From Actinoallomurus bryophytorum (GTDB lineage Bacteria > Actinomycetota > Actinomycetes > Streptosporangiales > Streptosporangiaceae), in assembly GCF_006716425.1 (NCBI RefSeq), contig NZ_VFOZ01000001.1, positions 7,177,237 to 7,241,236 of the forward strand: DNA of 64,000 nt, read 5' to 3'. Each line of letters starts with the position of its first letter. Position 1 is the first letter of the stretch. The translations under genes and the position numbers were made by a program. A model generated the notes under the pieces. That model was not told the DNA's origin, did no database searches, and was given only the letters and a program-made list of their open reading frames with translations. This document shows, piece by piece, positions 1-8,295 of this stretch.

Positions 1-1
1 G

Positions 2-229
2 GCGGCGCGTGTCTACGTCGGCGTCCACTATCCGCACGACGTCGTGGCCGGGCTGCTGTTCGGCGCGCTCGTCGCCGGGGGCGGGACCTGGGCGGGAAGC
101 CGCCTCGGCCCGCCGGTGCTGCGCCGTGTCCGAGGGCGCCGCGGGAGCGACGGTGAGCGGCCGGATGCCGAACTTCCTACTATCGCTGTAGTACTACTGG
201 GTAAGTACAATCGGCGGAATGAGCGATGA
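2..229 (+). CDS. PAP2-family phosphatase, C-terminal fragment (cut by window edge)
   Basis: Only the C-terminal 75 residues are in the window. They begin with ARVYVGVHYPHDVVAGLLFG, which matches motif 3 of PAP2/phosphatidic acid phosphatases (SRx5Hx3D): the catalytic His and the Asp are visible and the Ser-Arg start lies at the edge. A hydrophobic stretch then leads to an Arg-rich cytosolic tail. The family removes phosphate from lipid phosphates or prenyl pyrophosphates at the membrane. The last 11 bases overlap the ATG of the downstream BlaI gene, and the BlaI operator lies inside this gene's 3' end. A second PAP2 gene stands just after BlaI, so the repressor is flanked by two members of the same family. 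The N-terminal half is not visible. Confidence 0.75.
   Translation, partial: AARVYVGVHYPHDVVAGLLFGALVAGGGTWAGSRLGPPVLRRVRGRRGSDGERPDAELPTIAVVLLGKYNRRNER
178..193. promoter_or_regulatory. BlaI-type operator, TACTA-N6-TAGTA
   Basis: A perfect dyad TACTA (178-182) TCGCTG TAGTA (189-193) ends 25 bp before the BlaI start, and the bases after it (GTAGTACTAC, 188-197) form a second overlapping palindrome. BlaI/MecI repressors bind TACA/TGTA-type dyads of this size, so autoregulation is the natural reading. The same TACTA-N6-TAGTA layout recurs at 16902-16917. Confidence 0.6.
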
Positions 230-620
230 GCCCCCTGCGAAGCAGCGCCCCGATGGCGGTTCCGCCCGGCGTCAGCCCGGGATGCTCGAGGACGAGGTGC
301 TGGCCGTGCTGTGGACGAACGGACGGCCCATGACGCCCGCGCAGGTGCAGCTCGAGCTTGGCGACAGGCTCGCCTACACCACGGTGATGTCGACCCTGAC
401 CCGGATGCATCGCAAGGGGCTGGTCTCCCGCGAGCCGGTGGGCAAGGGCTACGTCTACACCCCGACCGTCGACGAGGCCTCGCACACCGCTCAGGCGATG
501 ACCGACCTCCTGAGCCGCCGCCGTGACCGCGCCGGGGTGCTGGCCCGGTTCGTGTCGTCGCTGCGGCCCGAGGACGAGGAACTCCTCCAGCGGCTGCTGC
601 GCGGCGACCCGGGCATCTGA
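219..620 (+). CDS. BlaI/MecI/CopY family transcriptional repressor
   Basis: 133 residues, the usual BlaI length. The winged helix lies at about residues 20-95: an N-terminal segment (GMLEDEVLAVLWTNGRPMT), a recognition-helix stretch (YTTVMSTLTRMHRKGLV) and a wing ending GKGYVYTP. A C-terminal dimerisation helix follows. In the family, an M56 sensor peptidase cleaves the repressor to relieve repression. No M56 gene is adjacent here; the neighbours are PAP2 phosphatases on both sides, so the partner peptidase may be one of the two M56 genes near 9 kb. The ATG at 219 overlaps the preceding stop and has GGCGGA just upstream. The operator at 178-193 suggests autoregulation. Confidence 0.85.
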   Translation: MSDEPPAKQRPDGGSARRQPGMLEDEVLAVLWTNGRPMTPAQVQLELGDRLAYTTVMSTLTRMHRKGLVSREPVGKGYVYTPTVDEASHTAQAMTDLLSRRRDRAGVLARFVSSLRPEDEELLQRLLRGDPGI

Positions 621-665
621 CATGCGCGCCATCGTCCATCCGCCATCGGCCGTCTCCGCGCCGAG

Positions 666-1313
666 GTGAGCACGGCGCGGTTGGGGCTCATCGCGGGTGC
701 GAGCGCGGGTCTGCTGCTCGCGCTGCTCGTGCTGGTCGAGCTCCGCCACGGCCGCCCGCTCCCGGCCGATCTCGCGGTGCACCGCTGGGCCGTACGCCAC
801 CGTCCGGCCGGGCCGCGCGAGACGGCGGCGATCATCACCGCCACCGGCGTCGGCGCGGTCCCGTACACCCTGGTCATGGTGGCCGGGATCATCGCCGGAT
901 CCGGTCCGTACGGGCGGGTGTTGATGGTGGTGCGTACGCTGGCGGTCCTGCTGGCCGTCCAGGCGCTGCGGCTCGCCCTGGCGACGGCCGTCGGTCGTCA
1001 GCGCCCGCCGGCCGTGGACTGGGCGGTCCACGTCACGGGCTACGCGTTCCCCTCCGGCCACACCGCGACCTCGGCGGCCGCGGCCGGGGTCCTGGTCTGG
1101 GCCGCTTATCCGCGCCTTCGCGGCGTCCCGCGCGCGGTGTTCGTCGCGTGTGCCGCGGCCTGGGCCCTCGCCGTCGGTCTGTCCCGCGTCTACCTCGGCG
1201 TTCACTGGCCGAGCGACGTGGTCGGCGGCTGGTCGTTCACCGTCGTGGTGCTGAGCTCGGCGGTCCTGCTCCTTCGTCACCGGGCCGTTCGCCACCGGGA
1301 CGTCCGCCACTGA
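666..1313 (+). CDS. PAP2-family membrane phosphatase
   Basis: 215 residues with about five or six hydrophobic segments. PAP2 motif 2 is PSGH (residues 129-132) and motif 3 is SRVYLGVHWPSD (173-184), giving the two catalytic histidines. In motif 1 the RP pair is present (113-114), but the Lys expected seven residues before it is not seen (an Ala stands there). The family dephosphorylates phosphatidate, undecaprenyl pyrophosphate or similar lipids on the outer membrane face. GTG start at 666, 46 bp after BlaI, in the same direction, so the two are probably co-transcribed. Substrate not predictable; a role in lipid-carrier recycling would fit a BlaI-controlled envelope response. Confidence 0.85.
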   Translation: MSTARLGLIAGASAGLLLALLVLVELRHGRPLPADLAVHRWAVRHRPAGPRETAAIITATGVGAVPYTLVMVAGIIAGSGPYGRVLMVVRTLAVLLAVQALRLALATAVGRQRPPAVDWAVHVTGYAFPSGHTATSAAAAGVLVWAAYPRLRGVPRAVFVACAAAWALAVGLSRVYLGVHWPSDVVGGWSFTVVVLSSAVLLLRHRAVRHRDVRH

Positions 1314-1349
1314 CGTAAGCGGATCGCGGCCCGCGAGCGTGTACGGGAT

Positions 1350-1844
1350 GTGAAGCAGCTGGAGTTCCAGGAGTTCTACGAGGCCCGCCGGGACGCGTGC
1401 CTGCGGGCGGTCCTGGCGAGTGTGGGTGATCGGCAGCTCGCCGAGGACCTGGTCGCCGAGGCGTTCACCCGGGCCTGGGTGTCGTGGCAGAAGGTCGGCC
1501 GGCATCCGGCGCCGTCCGCGTGGATCGTGCGTACGGCGCTTAACACCCGGGTCTCGTGGTGGCGACGGCGGCGACGCGAGGTCGCGCTGGACGGGGGCCA
1601 CGACGTCGTGGACACCACGGCCGTGGACACCGACCTGGATCCCGCGCTGCTCACCGCGCTGCGCCGGCTGCCGCAGCGGCAACGGGAAGTGATCGTGTTC
1701 CGGGTCTTCCTCGACCTCGACACCCAGGCCACCGCCAAGGTCCTCGGTATCGCGCCGGGGACGGTCACCGCCCACCTGTCGCGAGCGGTCACGGCGCTGC
1801 GCGGCCATCTCGTCACCGCCGACAATCCGGAGGCCGGATCATGA
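1350..1844 (+). CDS. ECF-type RNA polymerase sigma factor
   Basis: 164 residues. Region 2 covers about residues 8-75 (DRQLAEDLVAEAFTRAW is the core-binding/-10 part) and region 4 about 105-155 (LPQRQREVIVFRVFLDLD, then the helix-turn-helix around KVLGIAPGTVTAHLSRAV). Its size and form resemble the SigE-like single-partner ECF factors of actinomycetes. GTG start at 1350. Its TGA overlaps the ATG of the next gene (ATGA), which encodes a membrane-anchored protein in the position where ECF anti-sigma factors usually sit. Target promoters are unknown. Confidence 0.85.
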   Translation: MKQLEFQEFYEARRDACLRAVLASVGDRQLAEDLVAEAFTRAWVSWQKVGRHPAPSAWIVRTALNTRVSWWRRRRREVALDGGHDVVDTTAVDTDLDPALLTALRRLPQRQREVIVFRVFLDLDTQATAKVLGIAPGTVTAHLSRAVTALRGHLVTADNPEAGS

Positions 1845-2533
1845 GCGACCACGACACCGACGCGACACTGAGCGCCCTGAGGGACTCACTGGACGGCGTC
1901 ACCATGCACACTCCCGTCGAGCGGATCGTCACGGAGGGGCGTGCGCGCCGTCGCCGGCATCGCGCGGTGGTCTCGGCGACCGGCGTCGTCGCGGTCACCG
2001 GCCTCGCGCTGGGCGTGCCTGCCCTCAGTCACCCCTCGACCGCACCGCCCGGGGCGCGTCTCAGCACCGGTGCGGGTTCGGTGCACATCCACACGGCCGC
2101 GTTCGCCCTGGACAGCCAGACCGACGGCACCCTCCGTGTGACCTGGGACAAGGGCCGGTTCTTCCAGGACCACGCGGGCCTGCAGCGTGCCCTGCGCGCG
2201 GCCGGCTTCCCCGTGCTCGTCAAGGAAGGCGTCTTCTGCAAGGGGCCCCAGGACGACGGATACCTGAGCCCGAGCGGTGCCGGTCACGGCGTCGGGCGCG
2301 TCATGCGCGGCGAGCGTCAGGACGACGGCAGGGTCGACCTGATCTTCGACCCTTCGGCGATGCCCGCCGGGAAGGAGCTGTTCATCGGCTACCTGTCGCC
2401 GGCCCAGCTGGCCGCCGTGCATGGCAATCCCGGCGCCGTGGGGCGCCTCGTGCCCACCGGAGTGCCGCTGACCTGCGACACGCAGGCGCCTCCTCCGCAC
2501 TACAGGGACGACGGGCCCGTCAAGCACGACTGA
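1841..2533 (+). CDS. Single-pass membrane protein, possible anti-sigma partner
   Basis: 230 residues. A charged N-terminal cytosolic part (1-40), one transmembrane helix (about 41-62), then an extracytoplasmic domain of about 165 residues with two cysteines (in EGVFCKGPQ and VPLTCDT). The cytosolic segment is short and lacks a clear zinc-binding HxxxCxxC motif, so it is not a classical ZAS anti-sigma factor. The 4-bp overlap with the upstream sigma gene points to a functional pair, as is common for ECF factors and their membrane partners. No family was recognised for the outer domain. The ATG is preceded by CCGGAGG, a good ribosome site. Confidence 0.6.
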   Translation: MSDHDTDATLSALRDSLDGVTMHTPVERIVTEGRARRRRHRAVVSATGVVAVTGLALGVPALSHPSTAPPGARLSTGAGSVHIHTAAFALDSQTDGTLRVTWDKGRFFQDHAGLQRALRAAGFPVLVKEGVFCKGPQDDGYLSPSGAGHGVGRVMRGERQDDGRVDLIFDPSAMPAGKELFIGYLSPAQLAAVHGNPGAVGRLVPTGVPLTCDTQAPPPHYRDDGPVKHD

Positions 2534-2541
2534 GCCGCGCG

Positions 2542-2578
2542 TCTCCCCGGGTGGATCACTGCGAACCCCCCGGGGAGA
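2542..2578. terminator. Bidirectional hairpin between convergent genes
   Basis: TCTCCCCGGG (2542-2551) pairs perfectly with CCCGGGGAGA (2569-2578) across a 17-base loop. It lies between the ends of the forward gene at 2533 and the reverse response-regulator gene at 2556, and it includes the latter's stop codon. There is no T-tract, as is usual for actinobacterial terminators. Confidence 0.55.
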
Positions 2579-3218
2579 TGAGCCCGGTCTCGTAGGCGAG
2601 CACGACGGCCTGGACGCGGTCGCGCAGCCCGAGCTTGGACAGGATGCGTGCGACGTGCGTCTTCACCGTCGCCGCGCTGAGGGTCAGCCGGGTGGCGAGC
2701 TCGGCGTTGGACAGGCCGGTGGCGAGCAGGCGCAGCACCTCGAGCTCGCGCGGCGTCAGCTCGGACAGGTCACGGTGCAGCAGGGCCTTCGTCTCGTCGC
2801 GGACGGCGAAGCGCTCGACCAGGCGGCGGGTGATCGCCGGCGCGAGCAGGGCGTCGCCGGAGCGTACGAGGCGTACCGCGGCCACGAGGTACTCCGGGGT
2901 GACGTCCTTCAGCAGGAAGCCGCTGGCACCGGCGGTGAGCGCGCCGTACACGTAGTGGTCGAGGTCGTAGGTGGTCAGGATGATGACCCGCGTATCGTCT
3001 CCGGCGGCCGTGATCTGCCTGGTGGCCTCCAGCCCGTCCATCCGCGGCATGCGGATGTCCATCAGCACGACGTCGGGCCGGGTCCGGCGGACGGCGGAGA
3101 CCGCCTCGGTCCCGTCGACCGCCTCGGCCACCACCTCGATGCCGTCGGCGGCGAGGATCATGCGGAACCCGGTGCGCACCAGCGACTGGTCGTCGGCGAT
3201 GACCGCGCGCAGGCTCAC
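2556..3218 (-). CDS. NarL/FixJ-family response regulator
   Basis: 220 residues. Receiver domain at 1-120 with the acidic pair ADD (8-10), phospho-acceptor Asp54 (VVLMDIRMP) and the conserved Lys in FLLKDV. LuxR-type helix-turn-helix at about 150-215 (LTPRELEVLRLLATGLSN, then the TVKTHVARIL recognition helix). It takes phosphate from the adjacent histidine kinase and binds DNA. The GTG start overlaps the kinase stop (GTGA), so the pair is translationally coupled. The divergent ABC transporter at 4741-7816 is the likely target: such kinase/regulator pairs beside FtsX-type ABC transporters commonly respond to cell-envelope antibiotics. Confidence 0.92.
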   Translation of the reverse strand: MSLRAVIADDQSLVRTGFRMILAADGIEVVAEAVDGTEAVSAVRRTRPDVVLMDIRMPRMDGLEATRQITAAGDDTRVIILTTYDLDHYVYGALTAGASGFLLKDVTPEYLVAAVRLVRSGDALLAPAITRRLVERFAVRDETKALLHRDLSELTPRELEVLRLLATGLSNAELATRLTLSAATVKTHVARILSKLGLRDRVQAVVLAYETGLISPGGSQ

Positions 3219-4528
3219 GGGGCCGTCCAGGGGACCAGGGCCCTGATCCGGTATCCGCCGCCGATCCTCGGACCGGCCTCCAGGGTCCCGCCATAGACGG
3301 CGAGACGTTCGCGCAGGCCGATCAGGCCGCGGCCGTCACCCGTACGCGTCCCGGCCCCCGGCTCCCCGCCGGTGTCGGTGACCTCGATCTCCAGCCGGTC
3401 ACCGTCATGGCCGATCGTCACCGAGGCCGCCGCGCCGGAGGCATGCTTGATCGTGTTGGTCAGTGCCTCCTGGACGACCCGGTAGGCGGTCAGTTCGACC
3501 CCCGGAGGCAGCGGGCCCGGCGGCGGTGACACCGCGACGCTCACCGTCATCCCCGCGGCGCGCACCCGTTCGACCAGGGCGCCGAGCTGGCCGAGCCCGG
3601 GCTGTGGCTCGAGCCCGTCGGGCCTCTCGTCGTCCGACGCGGAGAGCAGCCCCATGACATGGCGCAGCTCGGACATGGCGGCCCGGCCGCTGGCCTCGAC
3701 CTCCAGCATGGCCTGCTTGGACAGTTCCGGTTCCGCGTCCATCACCTTGCGCGCCGCACCGGTCTGGATCACCATCACGCTCACATTGTGGGTGACGACG
3801 TCGTGCAGCTCGGCGGCGATCCGGGCACGTTCTTCCTCGACGGCACGCCGTGTGGCCTCTTCCTGGGCCTCCTGGAGCTCGGTGAACCGGCGCTGGCTGG
3901 CCTTGAGCCGCCGCTGCCAGAATCGGACGAAACTCGCGAGCACACTCGCGACCAGCAGGACGAAGAAGGGCCCTGACCAGCCTGGAAGCGCGGGGTCGGC
4001 ATGCCGAAAGGCGACGCCGGCCAGCACGGCCGCGAGTACGAGGCCGGCCATCGCCTGCACGCGGTAGCGGCTGTAGGCGATGGCGCTGTAGGCGGCGACC
4101 ACATAGGCCAGCAGGGTGATCCAGGTCGCGTTCTCCCCCACGAACAGGGCCGCGCACACCACCACCACGAAGGTGAGGAGCGGATACCGGCGCCGTGCGG
4201 CGAGCGGCAACGTCGTCAGCACGGTGATCGGCCAGGGAACGGGATGGGATCGCGGGCCCGGGTACGAGTGCACCGAGCCGGGCAGGGGGACTCCCGGGGG
4301 AACAGGCGGCGCCGGCGGTCTGGGCGGGGCCGGGACCCGCGTGCCCAGGTGGATGATCTGTGTGTCGCCGTGGAGCCTCGCGGCCATGGCCAACGCGAGG
4401 ACCGTCAGGACGACCGCGAACACGGCGTCGGCGATGACGGCCCGCCGGGACAGCGACGTGCCTTTCGGCTCGGGACGCAGCAGGTCGCGTAGCTGCCGCC
4501 GCCACGCACGCCGTTCGTCCGTCTGCAC
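3215..4528 (-). CDS. Sensor histidine kinase (HisKA_3 type)
   Basis: About 437 residues from the GTG at 4528. The N-terminal part has a hydrophobic segment (AVFAVVLTVLALAMA) followed by several more, giving about five membrane helices. The HisKA_3 H-box is ERARIAAELHDVVTHNVS and carries the phospho-acceptor His. The HATPase domain ends with the G-box GDGRGLIGLRERLAVYGG. It autophosphorylates and passes phosphate to the overlapping response regulator. No start has a clear ribosome site; ATGs at 4564 and 4603 would add an Arg-rich extension, so the start is uncertain. The divergent 4604-4740 gap holds the promoters for this unit and the ABC transporter. Confidence 0.9.
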   Translation of the reverse strand: MQTDERRAWRRQLRDLLRPEPKGTSLSRRAVIADAVFAVVLTVLALAMAARLHGDTQIIHLGTRVPAPPRPPAPPVPPGVPLPGSVHSYPGPRSHPVPWPITVLTTLPLAARRRYPLLTFVVVVCAALFVGENATWITLLAYVVAAYSAIAYSRYRVQAMAGLVLAAVLAGVAFRHADPALPGWSGPFFVLLVASVLASFVRFWQRRLKASQRRFTELQEAQEEATRRAVEEERARIAAELHDVVTHNVSVMVIQTGAARKVMDAEPELSKQAMLEVEASGRAAMSELRHVMGLLSASDDERPDGLEPQPGLGQLGALVERVRAAGMTVSVAVSPPPGPLPPGVELTAYRVVQEALTNTIKHASGAAASVTIGHDGDRLEIEVTDTGGEPGAGTRTGDGRGLIGLRERLAVYGGTLEAGPRIGGGYRIRALVPWTAP

Positions 4529-4740
4529 CGGTTCATTGTCACGCCTGCGCGTCCGGCCGCGCATCCGCCGCGTTGATGGACGTCCCGTCCCTGAGGCGTA
4601 CATCGCGGTGATGACGCCGCGGCGGATCCTCCCGTAGAGGTATCCGATCTCGGTGCGACGGCCGACGCGCCCGGCCGGGGGCCGCGCCTAACTTCGGTGC
4701 GCCAGGCCCCCGCGGCCGTGACCGGAAGGACGAAGCCCCC

Positions 4741-5433
4741 ATGGGAAACCTGATCGAGTTGGCCGGAGCGACGAAACGGTATGACGGTGCCGGCGCACCG
4801 GCGCTCGGACCACTGACGCTCACCGTCGAGCACGGGGAGGCCCTCGCCGTCACCGGGCCCTCCGGCAGCGGGAAGTCCACGCTGCTGAACCTCGTCGCCG
4901 GCCTCGACAAGCCGACCTCCGGCACCGTGACCGTGGACGGGCTGGGGATCGGCCGGCTCGGCGAGCGCGCGCTGGCCCGGTTCCGCCGCGAACGGATCGG
5001 CATGGTGTTCCAGTTCTTCAACCTGCTCGACGACCTCACCGTCGCCGACAACGTCCTGCTCCCGGCCCAGCTCGCGGGGATGCCGCGCGCGAAGGCGGCC
5101 GCCCGTACGTCCGAGCTCCTGCGGACGCTCGGCATCGATCGGCACGCCCGCGCCTATCCGGGCCGGCTGTCCGGGGGCGAACGCCAGCGGGTCGCGCTCG
5201 CGCGAGCGCTGGTGAACCGCCCCGCGCTGCTGCTCGCCGACGAACCCACGGGCGCGCTGGACACCGCGTCGGGCCAGGACGTACGTGAGCTGCTGGTGGA
5301 CCTGCACCGTGGCGGGCAGACCATCGTCCTCGTCACCCACGACCTCGCCCTCGCCGAAGCGTGCGCGAGCCGTACGGTCCACCTCGTCGACGGCCACGTC
5401 GCGTCCGACCAGACCGCGGAGGTCTCCCGATGA
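4741..5433 (+). CDS. ABC transporter ATP-binding protein (MacB/LolD-like)
   Basis: 230 residues. Walker A GPSGSGKST (39-47), Q-loop in MVFQFFN, signature LSGGERQR (143-150), Walker B LLLADEPT (163-170) and switch His in LVTHD. Length and sequence style match the ATPases that pair with FtsX-like permeases (lipoprotein release, antimicrobial-peptide resistance). It lies 43 bp before the permease gene and diverges from the two-component system, which probably controls it. Confidence 0.93.
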   Translation: MGNLIELAGATKRYDGAGAPALGPLTLTVEHGEALAVTGPSGSGKSTLLNLVAGLDKPTSGTVTVDGLGIGRLGERALARFRRERIGMVFQFFNLLDDLTVADNVLLPAQLAGMPRAKAAARTSELLRTLGIDRHARAYPGRLSGGERQRVALARALVNRPALLLADEPTGALDTASGQDVRELLVDLHRGGQTIVLVTHDLALAEACASRTVHLVDGHVASDQTAEVSR

Positions 5434-5476
5434 GCGCGCGACTCGGCAACACCGTGGCTCCGGCGAAGGAGACCGC

Positions 5477-7816
5477 ATGAGTGCGCTCGGCCGCGTCGTA
5501 CGGTCCGGGGTGGGCCGGAGACGTGTCCAGACCCTGGTGGTCGCCCTGACGACCCTGATGGCGGTGGCCTCGGCGGTCGTCGCCGGATCGCTGATGGTCG
5601 CCTCGTCCGCGCCCTTCGACCACGCCTTCGCCCGGCAGCATGGCCCGCACCTGATCGCGCAGGTCGACGGGGCCAGGGCGAGTACGGCGCGGCTGGCCGC
5701 CACCGGGCACCTGCCCGGCGTCACCGCGAGCGCGGGCCCGTACGAGACCACGGTGATCAGCGCGCAGGATCCGAACGGCATGCGAACCCCGGAACTGACC
5801 GTCGCGGGCCGTGCCGCTCCCGGCGGCACCGTCGACGACCTCACCCTCGACTCCGGGCGGTGGCCGGCGAAACCGGGCGAGATCGTGCTCCCGACGGGCT
5901 TCCCGCCCGACCTCTTCCCGCTCGGGTCCTCCCTGCACGTCGAGGGCGGCCCGGTGCTGACCGTCGTCGGCCGGGTTACGTCGGTCAGCGGGACCGCCGA
6001 CGCGTGGGTGACGCCCGGGCAGATCGCCGCGCTCAGGGCGGCCGGAGCCCCCGTGACCGTGGAGATGCTCTACCGCTTCGCCTCCGCGGGTTCGAAGAGC
6101 CAGGTCGCCGCCGGCCGGGCGAGGCTCGCGGCGGCACTGCCGGGAGGGGCGCTGCTCGGCACGCAGTCCTACCTGGACACCAAGCTGAGCGCCGACACGG
6201 GCGCGGCGCCGTTCATCCCCTTCCTCATGGCCTTCGGCGTGCTCGGCCTGGTCATGTCGGTCATCATCATCTCCAGCGTGGTCAGCGGCGCGGTCGGGGC
6301 GAGCGTGCGCAGGATCGGCATCCTCAAGGCCATCGGACTGACCCCCGGCCAGGTCGTCTGGGCCTATGTCGCCCAGGCGCTCATGCCGGCCGCGGCGGGC
6401 ACCGTGCTGGGCGTGGTCCTCGGCAACCTGCTGGCGCTCCCGCTGCTGGGCGACGCGCAGCAGGTGTACGGGAGTACGGGGCTGTCGGTGGCCTGGTGGG
6501 TCGACCTCGCCGTGCCGGCCGTCGCGCTGGCCGTGGTCGTGACCGCCGCCCTGGTCCCCGCGCTGCGGGCCGGCCGGCTGAGGACGGTCGAGGCGATCAC
6601 CGTCGGCCGCGCACCGGGCACCGGCCGCGGCCAGTGGGCGCACCGCGCCGTCGGGCGGCTGCCCTTGCCACGGGCGGTGACCCTCGGGCTGGCGAGCCCG
6701 TTCGCACACCCGGTGCGTACGGCCGCGATGCTGGCCGCCGTGGTGTTCGGGACGACCGCGGCGACCTTCGCGGTCGGCCTGACCTCGTCCCTGAACGCGG
6801 TCGCGGCCGCCCAGCACCCCGGCGCGGCCTCCGGCGCCTCCGTGCTCACTTTCGGGCCTCCGGTCCCCGGCGGGCCGCCGCGACAGGTCTCCGCGGCCGA
6901 CCGCGTACGGATCCCCGCCGCCATCCAGGCACAGCCGGGCACCAGGTCCTTCTACGGCACGGCCTTCGCACAGGTCGCCGTCCAGGGCGTCACGGGACCG
7001 GTCCAGGCCCAGCTCTACAAGGGTGACTCGCGTTCCGGCGCCTACGACATGGTCTCGGGGCACTGGTTCACCGGGCCGGGACAGGTGGTCGTACCCAGCC
7101 ACTTCCTCGATGCGACCGGCACCAGGGTCGGCGACACCGTCACCGCCGCCGACGGAGGGACGCGGGTGCCTCTCCGGATCGTCGGCGAGGCGTTCGACCC
7201 GAGCAGGAACGGGCTGCGGCTCTACGCGGACATCGCCTCGTTCGCGTCCGTCAAGGGCGGCATCCCGATCGACGCCTACACCGTCATGGTCGATCCCGGG
7301 GTCGACGTCGCCGGCTACGTCGCCAGGCTCGATGCCACGCTGCGGCCGCTGGGGGCGCAGGCGGTGCCGGGCGACGACTCGAGGGACGACCTGCTGATCA
7401 TCGTGGACTCGATGGCGGCGATCCTCACCCTCATGCTGGTCGCCGTCGCCGCGCTCGGCGTGCTCAACTCGGTGGTCCTCGACACCCGGGAACGCGTCCA
7501 CGACCTCGGTGTCTGCAAGGCGATCGGCATGTCACCCCGCCAGACCGTGACCATGGTGCTCGCCTCGGTCGCGGGGCTCGGCGTGGTCGGCGGGATCATC
7601 GGCGTGCCGGCCGGGATCGCGCTGCACGACTACATCCTGCCGGTGATGGGCCACGCCGCCGGTACCCGGCTCACCCCGCGGATCGAGTCGGTCTACCACG
7701 GGCTGGAGCTGGTCCTGCTCGGGCTGGGCGGAGTGGCGATCGCGGTACTGGGCGCGACGCTTCCCGCCGGCTGGGCCGCCAAGGCGCGCACCGCCACCGC
7801 ACTGCGCACCGAATAG
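5477..7816 (+). CDS. ABC transporter permease, FtsX-like, two-domain
   Basis: 779 residues. The N-terminal membrane helix (about 20-45) precedes a large extracellular domain. A first FtsX core follows (about 250-390: SVIIISSVVSGAVGAS, GILKAIGLTPGQVVW). A second helix starts near 415, and a second extracellular domain and FtsX core follow (VHDLGVCKAIGMSPRQ). This is the duplicated layout of actinobacterial permeases that export lipids or peptides or sense and resist envelope antibiotics. The ATG at 5477 has GAAGGAG 6 bp upstream. It works with the ATPase just before it, and a strong hairpin follows at 7826-7858. Confidence 0.92.
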   Translation: MSALGRVVRSGVGRRRVQTLVVALTTLMAVASAVVAGSLMVASSAPFDHAFARQHGPHLIAQVDGARASTARLAATGHLPGVTASAGPYETTVISAQDPNGMRTPELTVAGRAAPGGTVDDLTLDSGRWPAKPGEIVLPTGFPPDLFPLGSSLHVEGGPVLTVVGRVTSVSGTADAWVTPGQIAALRAAGAPVTVEMLYRFASAGSKSQVAAGRARLAAALPGGALLGTQSYLDTKLSADTGAAPFIPFLMAFGVLGLVMSVIIISSVVSGAVGASVRRIGILKAIGLTPGQVVWAYVAQALMPAAAGTVLGVVLGNLLALPLLGDAQQVYGSTGLSVAWWVDLAVPAVALAVVVTAALVPALRAGRLRTVEAITVGRAPGTGRGQWAHRAVGRLPLPRAVTLGLASPFAHPVRTAAMLAAVVFGTTAATFAVGLTSSLNAVAAAQHPGAASGASVLTFGPPVPGGPPRQVSAADRVRIPAAIQAQPGTRSFYGTAFAQVAVQGVTGPVQAQLYKGDSRSGAYDMVSGHWFTGPGQVVVPSHFLDATGTRVGDTVTAADGGTRVPLRIVGEAFDPSRNGLRLYADIASFASVKGGIPIDAYTVMVDPGVDVAGYVARLDATLRPLGAQAVPGDDSRDDLLIIVDSMAAILTLMLVAVAALGVLNSVVLDTRERVHDLGVCKAIGMSPRQTVTMVLASVAGLGVVGGIIGVPAGIALHDYILPVMGHAAGTRLTPRIESVYHGLELVLLGLGGVAIAVLGATLPAGWAAKARTATALRTE

Positions 7817-7825
7817 AACGCCCCC

Positions 7826-7858
7826 GAGGCTCCCGGCACCGAGCGTGCCGGGAGCCTC
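7826..7858 (+). terminator. Strong hairpin terminator after ABC permease
   Basis: GAGGCTCCCGGCAC (7826-7839) pairs perfectly over 14 bp with its complement at 7845-7858 around a 5-base loop. It starts 10 bp after the permease stop and has no T-tract. It separates the ABC operon from the BlaI-M56 module. Confidence 0.75.
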
Positions 7859-7932
7859 CCCGGCCGTCCGGCGCAGGTGGGAGGGGCGGCGTGGCACACT
7901 GAAGTCCGATCGTCGTGGATGTGGAGGTCGGC

Positions 7933-8292
7933 ATGGCTGAGGGCGAGCGGCGGGCCGCGGGCGCGCTGGAGGCCGAGGTCATGGCGGTCCTGCAGCGCGC
8001 CGGGCGGCCGCTGAACGCCGCCGAGGTGCAGGCCCTGCTGGCCAGCGAGCTCGCGTACACGACCGTGGTGACCATCCTGTCCCGTATGCACGGCAAGGGG
8101 CTGCTGACGCGCGCCAAGGAGGGCCGCGCGTTCCGCTACGCGCCGGTGAGCGACGAGCCGGGCCTGGTGGCCCGGAGCATGCACCGGACGATGGCGGCGG
8201 AGGCGGACCGCGAGGCGGTGCTTGCACGCTTCGTCGACACGCTGTCCGACCAGGACGAGCGCCTGCTGCGCGAGCTGCTGGACGGCCGCTGA
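7933..8292 (+). CDS. BlaI/MecI family repressor (module 2)
   Basis: 119 residues with the BlaI winged helix (LEAEVMAVLQRAGRPLN, YTTVVTILSRMHGKGLLTRA) and a C-terminal helical part ending LRELLDGR. The ATG at 7933 is chosen because GGAGG lies at 7923-7927, 5 bp upstream; a GTG at 7915 would add six residues. It is followed after 3 bp by an M56 peptidase gene, the classical BlaI-BlaR1-like pair in which peptidase cleavage inactivates the repressor. Unlike the other two BlaI genes in this window, no TACTA/CTACA dyad is visible upstream. The module faces module 3 head-on. Confidence 0.85.
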   Translation: MAEGERRAAGALEAEVMAVLQRAGRPLNAAEVQALLASELAYTTVVTILSRMHGKGLLTRAKEGRAFRYAPVSDEPGLVARSMHRTMAAEADREAVLARFVDTLSDQDERLLRELLDGR

Positions 8293-8295
8293 GCC

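Noticed and set aside
180..1808. Long minus-strand open frame of 542 codons opposite BlaI, PAP2 and sigma genes
   Set aside because: It mirrors three well-supported genes, is rich in Arg/Gly/His/Asp as antisense high-GC frames are, and matches no family.
5333..7501. 722-codon minus-strand frame opposite the ABC permease
   Set aside because: Antisense of a clear FtsX permease with low-complexity Gly/Asp/Arg/His content; no motifs or ribosome site.
7860..7932. BlaI operator before the second BlaI gene
   Set aside because: No CTACA/TACTA dyad could be found, unlike at the other two BlaI genes.
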